From contig NZ_JACHEB010000006.1 in the NCBI RefSeq assembly GCF_014201335.1, positions 310,001 to 374,000 on the forward strand: a DNA stretch of 64,000 nucleotides. Direction: 5' to 3'. Every line of letters starts with the position of its first letter. Position 1 is the first letter of the stretch. This stretch comes from Tunturiibacter gelidiferens (GTDB lineage: Bacteria; Acidobacteriota; Terriglobia; Terriglobales; Acidobacteriaceae). Position numbers and translations under genes: made by a program. The notes beneath the pieces were generated by a model that did no database searches, was not told where the DNA came from, and worked only from the letters and a program-made list of their open reading frames with translations. Positions 25,243-34,075 of this stretch are shown here, in pieces.

Positions 25243-26553
25243 TTAGTATGGCCGGTAGTAGCCCGGACCGTAGTAATAGCCCGGAGGCGGCGGAGGAGGA
25301 TACCTGCGGCGGAACTGCGGATCCGCTCCCACCGGAACGCCTGCGCCCAACCGGTTCAGCTCAGCCTGCGACACAGTCGTAATATCCGCCGGCTGAACCA
25401 GATGGAATACCAGGATCGCCTCAGGCGGCAACGCAGCCTCGCCTTTGCCCGAAGCGGCCGACACACCCAGACCAGCCACGCCGCCGACACCCGCGCCAAC
25501 GGCAGCACCAACACCGCCTCCAGCCACACCGCCGATCAACGCACCAACTGCACCCAAACCAACGGTGTTCGCAACCGTACTTCCAGTCTTATCGGCCCCC
25601 TGGTGCCACCAGAAATCGGTAGCAATCGGATAGACCCTGCCACCCAGAGAAACAGAATTGAGTTGCAACTTCAGCTCGCCTTTGCCCTTCAACTCGCCTG
25701 CAGTATGCACCGCAACCACGGTTCCCTGGATAGAAGCACCTCGAGGGATCGCGATCGCGCCACCAGCAACCACGTCATTCAGAACAACACCGTCAAACAT
25801 CGTTCCGACCGTGGTGCTCTTGCTGTTCATCCCCTGGTTAATCCGAATTCGCAGGTTCGTTCCAACCGGCACAACCACAGCGTCTCCACCCTTCTGCGCC
25901 ACATAAGGCCGCTGCGGCGGATACTGCGGCGGGTAAGGCTGGCCATACGCCGGATACTGTCCCTGCTGCTGACCCTGATAAGGAGGCGGATATTGGCCAC
26001 CTTGTTGAGGAGCCCCATAGGCTGGCGGGTACTGGCCAGCCTGCTGCCCCTGATACGGGGGTGGGTATTGGCCGGACGTCCCCTGCGGCGCACCTGCCGC
26101 GGGCGAACTATTCGGGGCGGGAGGGCTATTTGGCGCGGGTGGATTCTGAGTTTGAGGAGGAGCAATCGAACCATCAGATTGAAGATTCGGATTCGTCCCT
26201 TGCGATGCGTCCTGGGGTTGCGACGGTTCGTTGTTGGTGACAGGCGGCACAGAGCCAACGACCAGTTGATCAACCACCTTCACAACCCCAGCGGTATTCG
26301 AAACCAGGTGGTCTGCCAGATCACGCAACGGCTCATCACGAACGGTGCCACTCAGCGTCACTACACCGTACACGGTAGTGGAGGTGATCGCTTGATCGGC
26401 CAATTCCGGGGCACCAGCCAAAGCCTTCAGAACACTCGCTTCAATCTGGGCGTCGGGCAGGGTTGCCGCCTTTGACTGCGCAAATCCTACACCGCCTGCC
26501 AACACCAGCCACGCCATCAAAAATGCCGCCATCGCCAACTTCGAAAAAGACAT
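25243..26553 (-). CDS. Secreted BON-domain protein with Pro/Gln/Tyr-rich linker and glycine-zipper
   Basis: ATG 26553 is chosen over an upstream in-frame start because it opens the signal peptide (LAMAAFLMAWLVLAGGVGFAQ) and has GAAGG about 10 nt before it; the product is 436 residues. A BON domain (about 30-100: ASVLKALAGAPEL, YGVVTLSGTVRDEPLRDLA) suggests membrane or lipid binding in the periplasm. Next comes a low-complexity region of PPYQGQQ and QYPPAYG repeats. A folded C-terminal domain follows, with a Gly-rich stretch (GALIGGVAGGGVGAAVGAG) typical of glycine-zipper membrane insertion, and a PPPPPPGYYYGPGYY tail. Envelope integrity is the likely theme; the exact role is unknown. Confidence 0.8.
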   Translation of the reverse strand: MSFSKLAMAAFLMAWLVLAGGVGFAQSKAATLPDAQIEASVLKALAGAPELADQAITSTTVYGVVTLSGTVRDEPLRDLADHLVSNTAGVVKVVDQLVVGSVPPVTNNEPSQPQDASQGTNPNLQSDGSIAPPQTQNPPAPNSPPAPNSSPAAGAPQGTSGQYPPPYQGQQAGQYPPAYGAPQQGGQYPPPYQGQQQGQYPAYGQPYPPQYPPQRPYVAQKGGDAVVVPVGTNLRIRINQGMNSKSTTVGTMFDGVVLNDVVAGGAIAIPRGASIQGTVVAVHTAGELKGKGELKLQLNSVSLGGRVYPIATDFWWHQGADKTGSTVANTVGLGAVGALIGGVAGGGVGAAVGAGVGGVAGLGVSAASGKGEAALPPEAILVFHLVQPADITTVSQAELNRLGAGVPVGADPQFRRRYPPPPPPGYYYGPGYYRPY

Positions 26554-26847
26554 GCAATTACACCTTCGGTACATACCACACCCTCCGCTCCACCTCTGGC
26601 GCGACGCTCCATCCGCCACGCTAATACTCTATGGATGCAGACTCGGTTTTCTGAAAAAAGTTACGCTCGCCCCTACTCGACATAGGCAAGAAAAGCGATT
26701 GTAGGCGCGGAGCTTGAGAGAGCCATCAACGAAGCACTATAAAGCTGAAGAAGAAGAGAATGCAGACGTTGTTGTCGGCTTATCTCGTATCGAAGAAAAG
26801 GCTCGGGAGTCGACATCTCCTAAGCCTTTGAATATCAACATGTTCTT

Positions 26848-26924
<77 letters not shown>

Positions 26925-26958
26925 CTTTGAATATACCGTTACTTTCGACTAAGGTCAA

Positions 26959-27360
26959 TCAACACCGGAACGGAGGCACTAGCTGCGCGGCCTCAAGATT
27001 CCGTCCCCATTCAGGCTGTCCGCCATACACGTCCAAGGTGAAGGAGCCCGTGAGCTCATGTCCTATGCGTTCCTGGATTGTCTTCAGTGGGACGCGGAGA
27101 GCGTCGAGCATTACCACGTTGAAATACAGAAGGCATGAGAAGCGGCTTGCGGGATTTCCAAGGGCGAAAGCAACATGTCATCTTGCGACGACGACGTACG
27201 TTCATGTCCCAGGGCTTGCCTCTCTTTGACGAAAAGAGGTAATCATGGCCTTTGGCTCTCTGCCGGACGATTTGCTCCCAAAGCAAAGAGACACGTTGAG
27301 GGGACAAGGCCAGCGACCGGATAGAGTTGTTCGTCTTCGGTGCCTGTTCCTTGCCGAGTC
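26959..27360 (-). pseudogene. Decayed tyrosine recombinase (integrase) catalytic domain
   Basis: Translating the minus strand in two frames recovers the C-terminal half of a phage-type integrase. One frame reads APKTNNSIRSLALSPQRV and later LFSSKRGKPWDMN. After a frame change comes VVMLDALRVPLKTIQERIGH, then ELTGSFTLDVYGG, ending at TGA 26959. The GH-box region is recognisable, but the reading frame is broken at least once and a stop lies upstream, so it cannot be active. It lies 34 bp from the initiator tRNA, a common type of integration site, and marks an old integration event. Confidence 0.7.
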
Positions 27361-27399
27361 AAACGGACTGATTGACGGTAAGCCGTTCTCCGTCATGGT

Positions 27400-27657
27400 C
27401 GGTCAGTCTAAGCCCCGCAAGTTCTCCTGCCGTTTGAGGCAGCTTTTGGTAAAGGCATCACCATGAAGATGGCCAGACCAACATGCATAACTCATGAAAC
27501 CTCTGCTAGAACGGATCGAGAAGGGATTGATCCGACGTACACCATCTCGCATCGCATCACGCTTGAGCAGGCACCTGAGACGTACAAGGTCTGGCGAGAC
27601 AAGAAAGAAAATGTGACAAAGATCGTGATCGATCCCTGGTCAGACGTTGCGGCCTAG
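27400..27657 (+). pseudogene. C-terminal remnant of a zinc-dependent alcohol/formaldehyde dehydrogenase
   Basis: Three pieces in shifting frames match the end of a glutathione-independent formaldehyde-dehydrogenase-like protein: QVLLPFEAAFGKGITMKM, then MKPLLERIEKG, then IDPTYTISHRITLEQAPETY followed by KVWRDKKENVTKIVIDPW. At least two frameshifts separate them and the N-terminal two thirds are missing. Only the last piece is a continuous ORF. It belongs to the graveyard between the initiator tRNA and the ligase gene. Confidence 0.65.
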
Positions 27658-27720
27658 GCAAAATACCGTTGTTGGGCATCACGCCTTTGACGCTCACTGT
27701 AATTCTGGAGATACCGAATA

Positions 27721-27848
27721 TGAGTTCCGATAATCCGATTTCCCGCCGCGATCTCGTCACCCATCTGGGAACAGGGATGCAGTAGCTGCGATTGCTGCGG
27801 CTGTTCCTAATGCACAGGCTCAGTCGCGGAATCCGCTACCTAAGTAAC
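27721..27848 (+). pseudogene. Remnant of a Tat-signal short-chain dehydrogenase
   Basis: ATG 27721 begins MSSDNPISRRDLVTHLGTGM and then hits TAG. Restoring one base continues AVAAIAAAVPNAQAQSRNPL, so together this is a twin-arginine signal peptide (SRRDLV) of the sort that precedes exported SDR oxidoreductases. The rest of the enzyme is absent. A one-base deletion plus truncation makes it a clear pseudogene. Confidence 0.6.
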
Positions 27849-27892
27849 GAGTGAATTCCTCGTGCGTTCTGGCGCTTCGAGCTCAAAAGCTA

Positions 27893-27936
27893 ACCGGGTC
27901 AATGAGTGCATCGGCCTGTTATCACCCGTTGAGGTC
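27893..27936. repeat. Dispersed repeat, copy 1 of 3
   Basis: The sequence AACCGGGTCAATGAGTGCAT followed by CGGCCTGTTATCACCCGTTG and AGGT recurs in degenerate form at 46324 and 48230. All three copies lie in decayed intergenic zones. In one frame copy 1 reads VNECIGLLSPVEVVEVHGYQ and then a stop, so the copies may be the shared tail of a lost gene. Confidence 0.5.
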
Positions 27937-28101
27937 GTGGAAGTGCACGGCTATCAGTAAGGGTGTTTGAGGCAACGGGCATCAAGGGTCAAGCGCGTGG
28001 CCTGTTCGATAGACTGCTGCTCTTGTTGCTCTGTGGTCACGTTCTAAATCAGTTACACGCGCTGATTCGCCATTGGATGCGCGACGTGCATCCAACACAT
28101 C

Positions 28102-29187
28102 GTGTCGCTGCCACTGCCATCGCCGATCCTGCCCATGCTCGCGAAACGGGTTGAGGAGATTCCTCCACACGCAAAGGGGTGGAGTTTCGAGCCGAAGTGG
28201 GATGGCTTTCGCACTGTGATATTCCGCAACGGCGAAGAGCTACTGATTCAGAGCCGCGACGGAAAGCCGCTTGACCGCTACTTCCCCGAACTCCGCAAGC
28301 CCCTGCTGCAACAACTGCCGCGACGATGCGTTCTGGACGGCGAGATCGTTATCGCGCGTGAAAGCGGTCTCGACTTCGATGCGTTGACGTTACGTATTCA
28401 CCCCGCGGCATCGCGTGTCAATACGCTCGCCGCACAATCCCCGGCATCGGTTGTCTTCTTCGACCTGCTTCAGCTTGCGGATCGCGATCTGCGTGACGAG
28501 CCTTTCACAGTAAGGCGCCGTGAACTCGAACGACTTCTCGTCGACGTGCAGGCCCCGCTGCATATAACGCCTGCAACGCAGGACCGCGCCACTGCGGAGG
28601 ACTGGTTCACGCGCTTTGAAGGCGCAGGCCTCGATGGTGTCATCGCCAAGGCTGTCGCGGGGCCGTATACGCCCGACAAGCGCACCATGCTTAAGATTAA
28701 GCACGAACGAGACTGCGATTGCGTTGTCGCCGGCTTCCGCTGGCACAAAGACAATGAAGGGACTGCAATTGGTTCGCTGTTGCTGGGTCTCTACAACGAC
28801 GCAGGGAATCTTCAGCACGTTGGGGTCTGTGCCAGTTTCACCGCGGCCAGACGCAGGGAGCTGGTAGATTTTCTTGCACCCTATCGCGAAGGCGCCCTGC
28901 TCGACCACCCTTGGGCAGACTGGGCCGACAAGGCGGCACACGCCAGCGGCCGCATGCCCGGCGGCCAATCGCGATGGAACGCAGGCAAGGACCTGAGCTG
29001 GCAGCCGCTACGCATTGAGCTCGTGGTCGAGGTGGCCTACGAGCACATGCAGGGCAACCGCTTTCGCCACCTCGCCCACTTCCGGCGCTGGCGTCGTGAC
29101 AAGCCAACAGGAGACTGTACCTACGAGCAGCTCGAGGTCGTTCCACCGCAGGAGCTGATGAGCATTTTCTCAGAACGAACCTCGTGA
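28102..29187 (+). CDS. ATP-dependent DNA ligase (LigC/LigD-ligase type)
   Basis: A 361-residue two-domain ATP-dependent ligase. The nucleotidyl-transferase lysine lies in FEPKWDGFR (K32), followed by motif III (CVLDGEIVI), motif IV (GLDGVIAK) and motif V (MLKIKHERDCDCVVAG); the C-terminal OB domain runs from about residue 210. It belongs to the group used in bacterial non-homologous end joining or backup repair. It starts at GTG 28102; ATG 28135 is an alternative. The convergent gene 23 bp beyond its stop encodes a LigD-type polymerase, so together they supply two of the three LigD activities as separate proteins. No Ku gene is in the window. Confidence 0.88.
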   Translation: MSLPLPSPILPMLAKRVEEIPPHAKGWSFEPKWDGFRTVIFRNGEELLIQSRDGKPLDRYFPELRKPLLQQLPRRCVLDGEIVIARESGLDFDALTLRIHPAASRVNTLAAQSPASVVFFDLLQLADRDLRDEPFTVRRRELERLLVDVQAPLHITPATQDRATAEDWFTRFEGAGLDGVIAKAVAGPYTPDKRTMLKIKHERDCDCVVAGFRWHKDNEGTAIGSLLLGLYNDAGNLQHVGVCASFTAARRRELVDFLAPYREGALLDHPWADWADKAAHASGRMPGGQSRWNAGKDLSWQPLRIELVVEVAYEHMQGNRFRHLAHFRRWRRDKPTGDCTYEQLEVVPPQELMSIFSERTS

Positions 29188-29210
29188 AATCGATCAACCC
29201 GAGCAGTGGT

Positions 29211-30590
29211 TCAAGATGGCTGCTCTTGCAAATCGCTCCATGCCCGGGTTGGGTCATCATCCGGATCGGGCACGCCCTGCGTGGGCCTCGATGCCTCTGG
29301 TACGTGGCGCAGGTTCACGCGAATGCGATACCAGACATATGCCGAACCGCGCATACGATCTACCAGCACATCATCCGGCGCCAGTAGTGCCGCAGCTTCG
29401 GGATGCTTCTCCTTCCAACGTTCCAGCCCGGCTTCCGCCGCAGCCTTATCGGATGACTGCGCAATCACGATGAGCGGCATAGTCGACTGCCGGCGACCCT
29501 TCTTCGCAACGGGAGCAGCCGCAGGATCCACGTCTTCTCCCTCCGCCTTTGTGACCTTCTTCTTTGTGGCCTTCTTCACGGCAGAGGTACGGGACCTCGA
29601 GGGTTGTACGCGCGCGGGCTCGCCCTCTATTTTGCGGAAGTGCGGTGGCCACGGAGCATCGTCGATGCCCTCTGCCTCATCACGCGCAGCCATCTCCAGC
29701 AATGCATCGAGCACGTCTGCGTGCTCATTCATCGCGGCGTGCGGGTCGCCAATGTTCGCAAAGCGATTTGGCATCGTTAATACGGTGAAGTCGGCAGGAT
29801 CGCATGTCATTACTTCATCCCAGCGTAGCGGTGTACTCACACGCGCATCGGGGAGTGGCCTTACCGAATAGGCTGAACAAGTGGTGCGATCTTTCGCGTT
29901 CTGGTTGTAGTCCAGGAAAACGCCATGACGCTCTTCCTTCCACCACTTGCTGGACGCCAGAGAACAGCGCCTCTCCACCGCCCGCGCCAGCGCCAGCGCC
30001 GCCCGGCGTACCTCGATGAAGCTCCACCGTGGCTCGATCCGCACGTTGATGTGGATGCCGCGAGACCCGCTGGTCTTCGGCCACGCTACAAGGCCAAGCT
30101 CATCAAGAAGAGCCTTTACCTCCATGGCCACCGCGCGTACATCGGTCCATACCACGCCGGGCTGCGGATCAAGGTCTACGCGTAGCTCATCCGGATGATC
30201 GAGGTCTCCGGTGCACACCGGATGCGGATGCAGCTCCATACAGCCGAGGTTGACGATCCACGCGAGGCCAGCCGCATCATCGACGACTACTTCCTCCGCG
30301 GTACGCCCCGAAGGGAACGACAGGGTGACCGTGCGCATCCACTCCGGCAGGTCGCTAGGTGCGCGCTTCTGGTAGAAGGGCTCTGCCTCCGCACCATTCA
30401 CAAAGCGTTTCAGAACGACTGGGCGATCCAGGATACCGCGCAGCGCACCCGGCGCCACGGCGAGAAAATAGCGGACGATATCGAGTTTTGTGAGCTGCAC
30501 GCCGCGGGTGAAGTACGGCTTGGACGGGCTGCTAATGCGCACCATGCGGCCAACCACCTCCAGCAACTCCGCGTCGTCTACTTTCGCCAT
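29211..30590 (-). CDS. Stand-alone LigD-type polymerase/primase (NHEJ polymerase domain)
   Basis: A 459-residue archaeo-eukaryotic primase-like enzyme. Metal ligands are in RVDLDPQ (D139, D141) and the nucleotide-binding motif is TSGSRGIHINV near 173-183. It adds nucleotides at double-strand break ends during NHEJ. ATG 30590 is chosen over a GTG four codons earlier. The polymerase domain ends near residue 290. The remaining ~165 residues hold a Lys/Ala-rich linker (KKATKKKVTK) and a separate small folded tail (LIVIAQSSDKAAAEAGLERW) that stand-alone LigD polymerases usually lack. It is convergent with the ligase gene. Confidence 0.85.
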   Translation of the reverse strand: MAKVDDAELLEVVGRMVRISSPSKPYFTRGVQLTKLDIVRYFLAVAPGALRGILDRPVVLKRFVNGAEAEPFYQKRAPSDLPEWMRTVTLSFPSGRTAEEVVVDDAAGLAWIVNLGCMELHPHPVCTGDLDHPDELRVDLDPQPGVVWTDVRAVAMEVKALLDELGLVAWPKTSGSRGIHINVRIEPRWSFIEVRRAALALARAVERRCSLASSKWWKEERHGVFLDYNQNAKDRTTCSAYSVRPLPDARVSTPLRWDEVMTCDPADFTVLTMPNRFANIGDPHAAMNEHADVLDALLEMAARDEAEGIDDAPWPPHFRKIEGEPARVQPSRSRTSAVKKATKKKVTKAEGEDVDPAAAPVAKKGRRQSTMPLIVIAQSSDKAAAEAGLERWKEKHPEAAALLAPDDVLVDRMRGSAYVWYRIRVNLRHVPEASRPTQGVPDPDDDPTRAWSDLQEQPS

Positions 30591-31071
30591 CACAACCCTC
30601 ACTGATTAAGTGTGATGCGTCCCGTACGCCGCACGTCTCTAGTAAGTCCGTTTCAAGTGAGCGGATTCCAGCTCAATCCCGGTATTTGTCCCCACTAAGT
30701 ACCAGGCGTTTATTGAAGACGACTCTTGGATAGCGCGAAATCGCTGATGCTCTCATCGAGCGGCAGATTAGCAACGAAGACAATGGCTTGTAGGAACCAG
30801 TCGCTTGATGCTGACCTTTGCTGGGGTTCGGCAGAGGTCTGAAGCGTTCCAGAAAAGTAGGTGCCAGGAACTACGGACATGCGGAGGAGCTCATAGGTTC
30901 CTCAATCAGGTTCACTTTCACGACACCCAGAGTATTCCGAAGTGAACAATTCCGCCCGCATGGTTCGATGTGTGCAGTCAGGCCGATATCCAGTTGGCGT
31001 GTCATTTGTCCCAATCTGTTCGGGTTCGATGGTCCCGTGGACTCGCTTCTCCTCAAGACATTGCAATAAGT
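30591..31071. other. 481-bp intergenic stretch, nothing recognised
   Basis: Short frames on both strands show no coding pattern or family match, and no tRNA, repeat or convincing hairpin was found. It would hold the promoter of the LigD-type polymerase gene, which starts at its left edge. Confidence 0.4.
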
Positions 31072-32466
31072 TTATCTCTGAAGGATCCGCTGAGAGATGA
31101 TTCGTGGACGTGGAGCGTTCGCTCCAATGTTACTGGTCTCCAGCAAAACTTCGAACGACCGTATATTACCGTTCGAATCGAAGATCTTGCCCAACAGCGG
31201 GGCCGAAGCATCGCTGAAAAGAAAGTCCGCTGCGGCCTCTGTGCCAGCCATGTTGATTCCCTCGATCAGAAGAACGTGGCCCGTGCCATCCAGATTGCAA
31301 GTGACGACAATCAGACCGAACGTGCTGTGTGCGGAGTCGCTCTGGTTCGTCTTGTAATATTCATCCTCCCCCGCCATAGGATGAAGATTGTGAATGACTA
31401 CGTCGTCGACCTTTGGCTGATGTTCGAACTGAAAATTTAGATCCCTTTGAAACAGATCCACCCAGGGATTGGAATCGAAGGACCCTAGCAAAATGACGTT
31501 TGACTGCTTCAAGTCATCCAGAGTCACCTCGCGCGCATATCGCACTTTGAACCGGTTCTTCACTACTGCTGGAAGCTGAGATATAGATGAAACGACATGT
31601 AGATCCACGACACTGGTATAGCGCCGTCCGCCCAGTTCGTTCACCATGGCTGAATCTATACCGGAAGTGGCGGACGTGTGCTTTTGATACTCTCCGGCTG
31701 CGTACTCTGCCAAGGGGATCCTTCTATTGGTGAGATCCTGATAGATCACCAGCCCGCTGTCGGCCGGTACCAGCAGTGTGTCTCGTGTCGACGAGAAGAA
31801 GACGTTCCAGAAACGATCCGAAACACTCTGCTGCGGCGACTTAATATGGATGTCCCGCGCCACCACGAAGACAAGAGCCAAAAACAACGCAGCACATAAG
31901 GCTTTCAGCCCCAAGACCTGCCGACCTGGCAGCACCTGGTCCTTCACCGCCCGATCAACTATCTCTTCCGGTTGTTGTTGCGACGAGTCGCCGACGACTT
32001 CGATCAATCGCACATGCACAGGATGCTGTCTGCTCTCCCCGACGGCTTTATCGTCTTCAATAAAAATCGGCACATAGCCGCCCCGGGGAACAGCGATCCG
32101 GATCGTCTCATCGATGCCTTCGCTGTTGAAGTACTCATCGAGTCTCTGCCGCAACAGACGCGCATAGTTGCGAACAATATTGTCTTCGCCAGGGTTGTAT
32201 CCCTGCGGACGTCGAAAGACATGTTCGCCGATCAACTGCTCGGTGATCTCGCTGGTCTGATCGAGCAGGTGCTTCTCGCAAATATAGAGGATGAAGCTGA
32301 TCAAAAATTTGGATTTGGCGAATCCTTTACTCGCAGCGACTCGTCTCGCGACGCTCCAACGCGGATCCTCTTCAAGCGGCATAAGTTGGTCCGCAACGAC
32401 CGTTCCTAGACGTTCCGCTTCGGCGGACTCTCGCCCCTTGCTTATTGAAGTATCTTCCACTGTCAT
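31072..32466 (-). CDS. Membrane-anchored protein with winged-helix-like N-terminal domain (putative regulator)
   Basis: A 464-residue protein of a layout seen often in Acidobacteriota. Residues ~45-135 (FLISFILYICEKHLLDQ, ITEQLIGEHVFRRPQGYNPG, IVRNYARLLRQRLDEYFNSE, IRIAVPRGGYVPIF) look like a winged-helix output domain such as those paired with adenylate-cyclase-like or TolB/TPR proteins. One membrane helix (LCAALFLALVFVVA, near 190-205) follows, then a large extracytoplasmic domain of unknown fold. It probably senses an envelope signal and acts at DNA. It is divergent from the PI-PLC gene and is the obvious candidate regulator of the PI-PLC/receptor/mannosidase locus. Confidence 0.7.
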   Translation of the reverse strand: MTVEDTSISKGRESAEAERLGTVVADQLMPLEEDPRWSVARRVAASKGFAKSKFLISFILYICEKHLLDQTSEITEQLIGEHVFRRPQGYNPGEDNIVRNYARLLRQRLDEYFNSEGIDETIRIAVPRGGYVPIFIEDDKAVGESRQHPVHVRLIEVVGDSSQQQPEEIVDRAVKDQVLPGRQVLGLKALCAALFLALVFVVARDIHIKSPQQSVSDRFWNVFFSSTRDTLLVPADSGLVIYQDLTNRRIPLAEYAAGEYQKHTSATSGIDSAMVNELGGRRYTSVVDLHVVSSISQLPAVVKNRFKVRYAREVTLDDLKQSNVILLGSFDSNPWVDLFQRDLNFQFEHQPKVDDVVIHNLHPMAGEDEYYKTNQSDSAHSTFGLIVVTCNLDGTGHVLLIEGINMAGTEAAADFLFSDASAPLLGKIFDSNGNIRSFEVLLETSNIGANAPRPRIISQRILQR

Positions 32467-32791
32467 TAGTAGACATCGACAGGACTAGCTTTTTGTTACT
32501 GCTCCATGAATCCGGAAGATATATGAGATATCAAAGATTACGACAGCATAAAATAATTATCGGCGCCTACTTATAAACAATTTGTTTTCTGCCAGATGAG
32601 AGTTATCACCTTCGTGTGTACTCCATCCTTTACACCGTGGATCCCCCTAACGAAGAACCTATTAGCAGAGGAAGATCAAATCTCAACAAAGAACAGAATC
32701 CTTGGACCGGCGGCCAGGGCCACATGCTATCTCCTATTCCGTATTATCGGCCAACCTGCTCTCCGACCATCTCAGAAGGATGTAAGACAAG
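32467..32791. promoter_or_regulatory. 325-bp divergent promoter region between regulator and PI-PLC genes
   Basis: The gap is AT-richer than its surroundings (for example the stretch near 32520-32600) and holds no plausible gene. Both flanking genes read outwards from it, so it must carry both promoters. No specific operator could be picked out. Confidence 0.45.
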
Positions 32792-33967
32792 ATGACGAAT
32801 TTTCGAGCGACACTTCCACTTATGATCATGCTTCCGCTGAGCGGCCTCGCGCAGCAAAATACCATTGCCGAGCAGGATCGAACGCTGCGCATCAATCAGA
32901 TTCAAGTCATAGGCAGTCATAACAGCTATCACTCTGGCATCGCCCCAAGCGAACGCAAGCTTATCGAGCAACAGAACCCAAAGGCGATGCGCGCGCTCGA
33001 CTATGCTCATGCTCCCTTGGCCGATCAGCTGACCGGCGGCGTGCGTCAGCTTGAGATCGACATCTACGCCGACTCGAAGGGCGGCCGCTACTCGCATCCA
33101 GCCATCGTCGGCAAAGTTGCAGAAGCGGGACTTCCAGCCGATCCCGACTTCGATCCGCAACACGAGATGGACAAGCCCGGCTTCAAAGTGATGCACGTCA
33201 TGGATGTCGATCAGCGCAGTTCCTGCCACACCTTCATCGCCTGCCTCACGACAATTCGCGGCTGGTCGCAACAGCATCCGCTGCATCTACCCATCTTCAT
33301 TCTGGTTGAAACTAAGCAGGGCCGTGAAGGATCAGCGCCGCAAGCCCACACGCCGGAGCCGTTCACCTCTGAGACCTTCGACGCGCTCGACGCGGAAATC
33401 CGCTCCGTCTTCTCTTCGAACGAGATAATCACACCAGACCAGGTTCGTGGCAGCTACGACACACTGCTCGAAGCCGTTCAATCCCTCGGCCCAGCTTCAT
33501 CCGGTTCCAGCAAGAAGAGTGGTGGTTGGCCAACGCTCTCAAACTCTCGCGGCAAGGTCATCTTCCTTATGGACCAACGCAACGTCGGCCCCGTTTACAC
33601 ACAGGGACATCCTTCTCTTCGTGGGCGCCTCATCTTCACCAACGCCGCACCTGGTTCGCCGGACGCAGCCTTCACGGAAGAGAACGATGGAACGAAGGCC
33701 GAGATCGACACCCTCGCCCGTCAAGGATATCTCATCCGCACCCGCACCGACGACGGCACTGAAGCCGCGCGTACCAACGACCATACCCGAGCCGACATCG
33801 CTCTTTCCAGCGGCGCACAGATGTTAAGCACCGATTACCCATCCTCCGAGCCTTCGCGTTGGACTGGATTCTTCGTTGGCCTCCCGCATGGTCTGGTCGC
33901 TCGCTGTAATCCAATAATCGCGCCGACCGGATGTGTCGATTCGTTGCTTGAGCCTTCAATGAAATAG
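32792..33967 (+). CDS. Secreted phosphatidylinositol-specific phospholipase C, Ca2+-dependent type
   Basis: A 391-residue protein with a short signal peptide (LPLMIMLPLSGLAQ) and the PI-PLC X-barrel pattern of the Ca2+-dependent bacterial family: QVIGSHNSYH (H43) near the N-terminus, GVRQLEIDIYAD with acidic residues E88 and D90, and the second His in KVMHVMDVD (H135). Later strands include IFILVETKQG and KVIFLMDQRN. It would cleave phosphatidylinositol or inositol-glycan lipids outside the cytoplasm, releasing a phospho-inositol head. It is followed by a TonB-dependent receptor and a GH92 mannosidase in the same orientation. Confidence 0.82.
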   Translation: MTNFRATLPLMIMLPLSGLAQQNTIAEQDRTLRINQIQVIGSHNSYHSGIAPSERKLIEQQNPKAMRALDYAHAPLADQLTGGVRQLEIDIYADSKGGRYSHPAIVGKVAEAGLPADPDFDPQHEMDKPGFKVMHVMDVDQRSSCHTFIACLTTIRGWSQQHPLHLPIFILVETKQGREGSAPQAHTPEPFTSETFDALDAEIRSVFSSNEIITPDQVRGSYDTLLEAVQSLGPASSGSSKKSGGWPTLSNSRGKVIFLMDQRNVGPVYTQGHPSLRGRLIFTNAAPGSPDAAFTEENDGTKAEIDTLARQGYLIRTRTDDGTEAARTNDHTRADIALSSGAQMLSTDYPSSEPSRWTGFFVGLPHGLVARCNPIIAPTGCVDSLLEPSMK

Positions 33968-34075
33968 GACAAGAAACTTCAGCAAACTATTGCGGCCCAC
34001 CCTCCTGCGTCGCCGGGAGGCCGCCACCTAACGCCCCGACTCAACAGATTCTTACGTTCTCACCAGGAGGCACGT

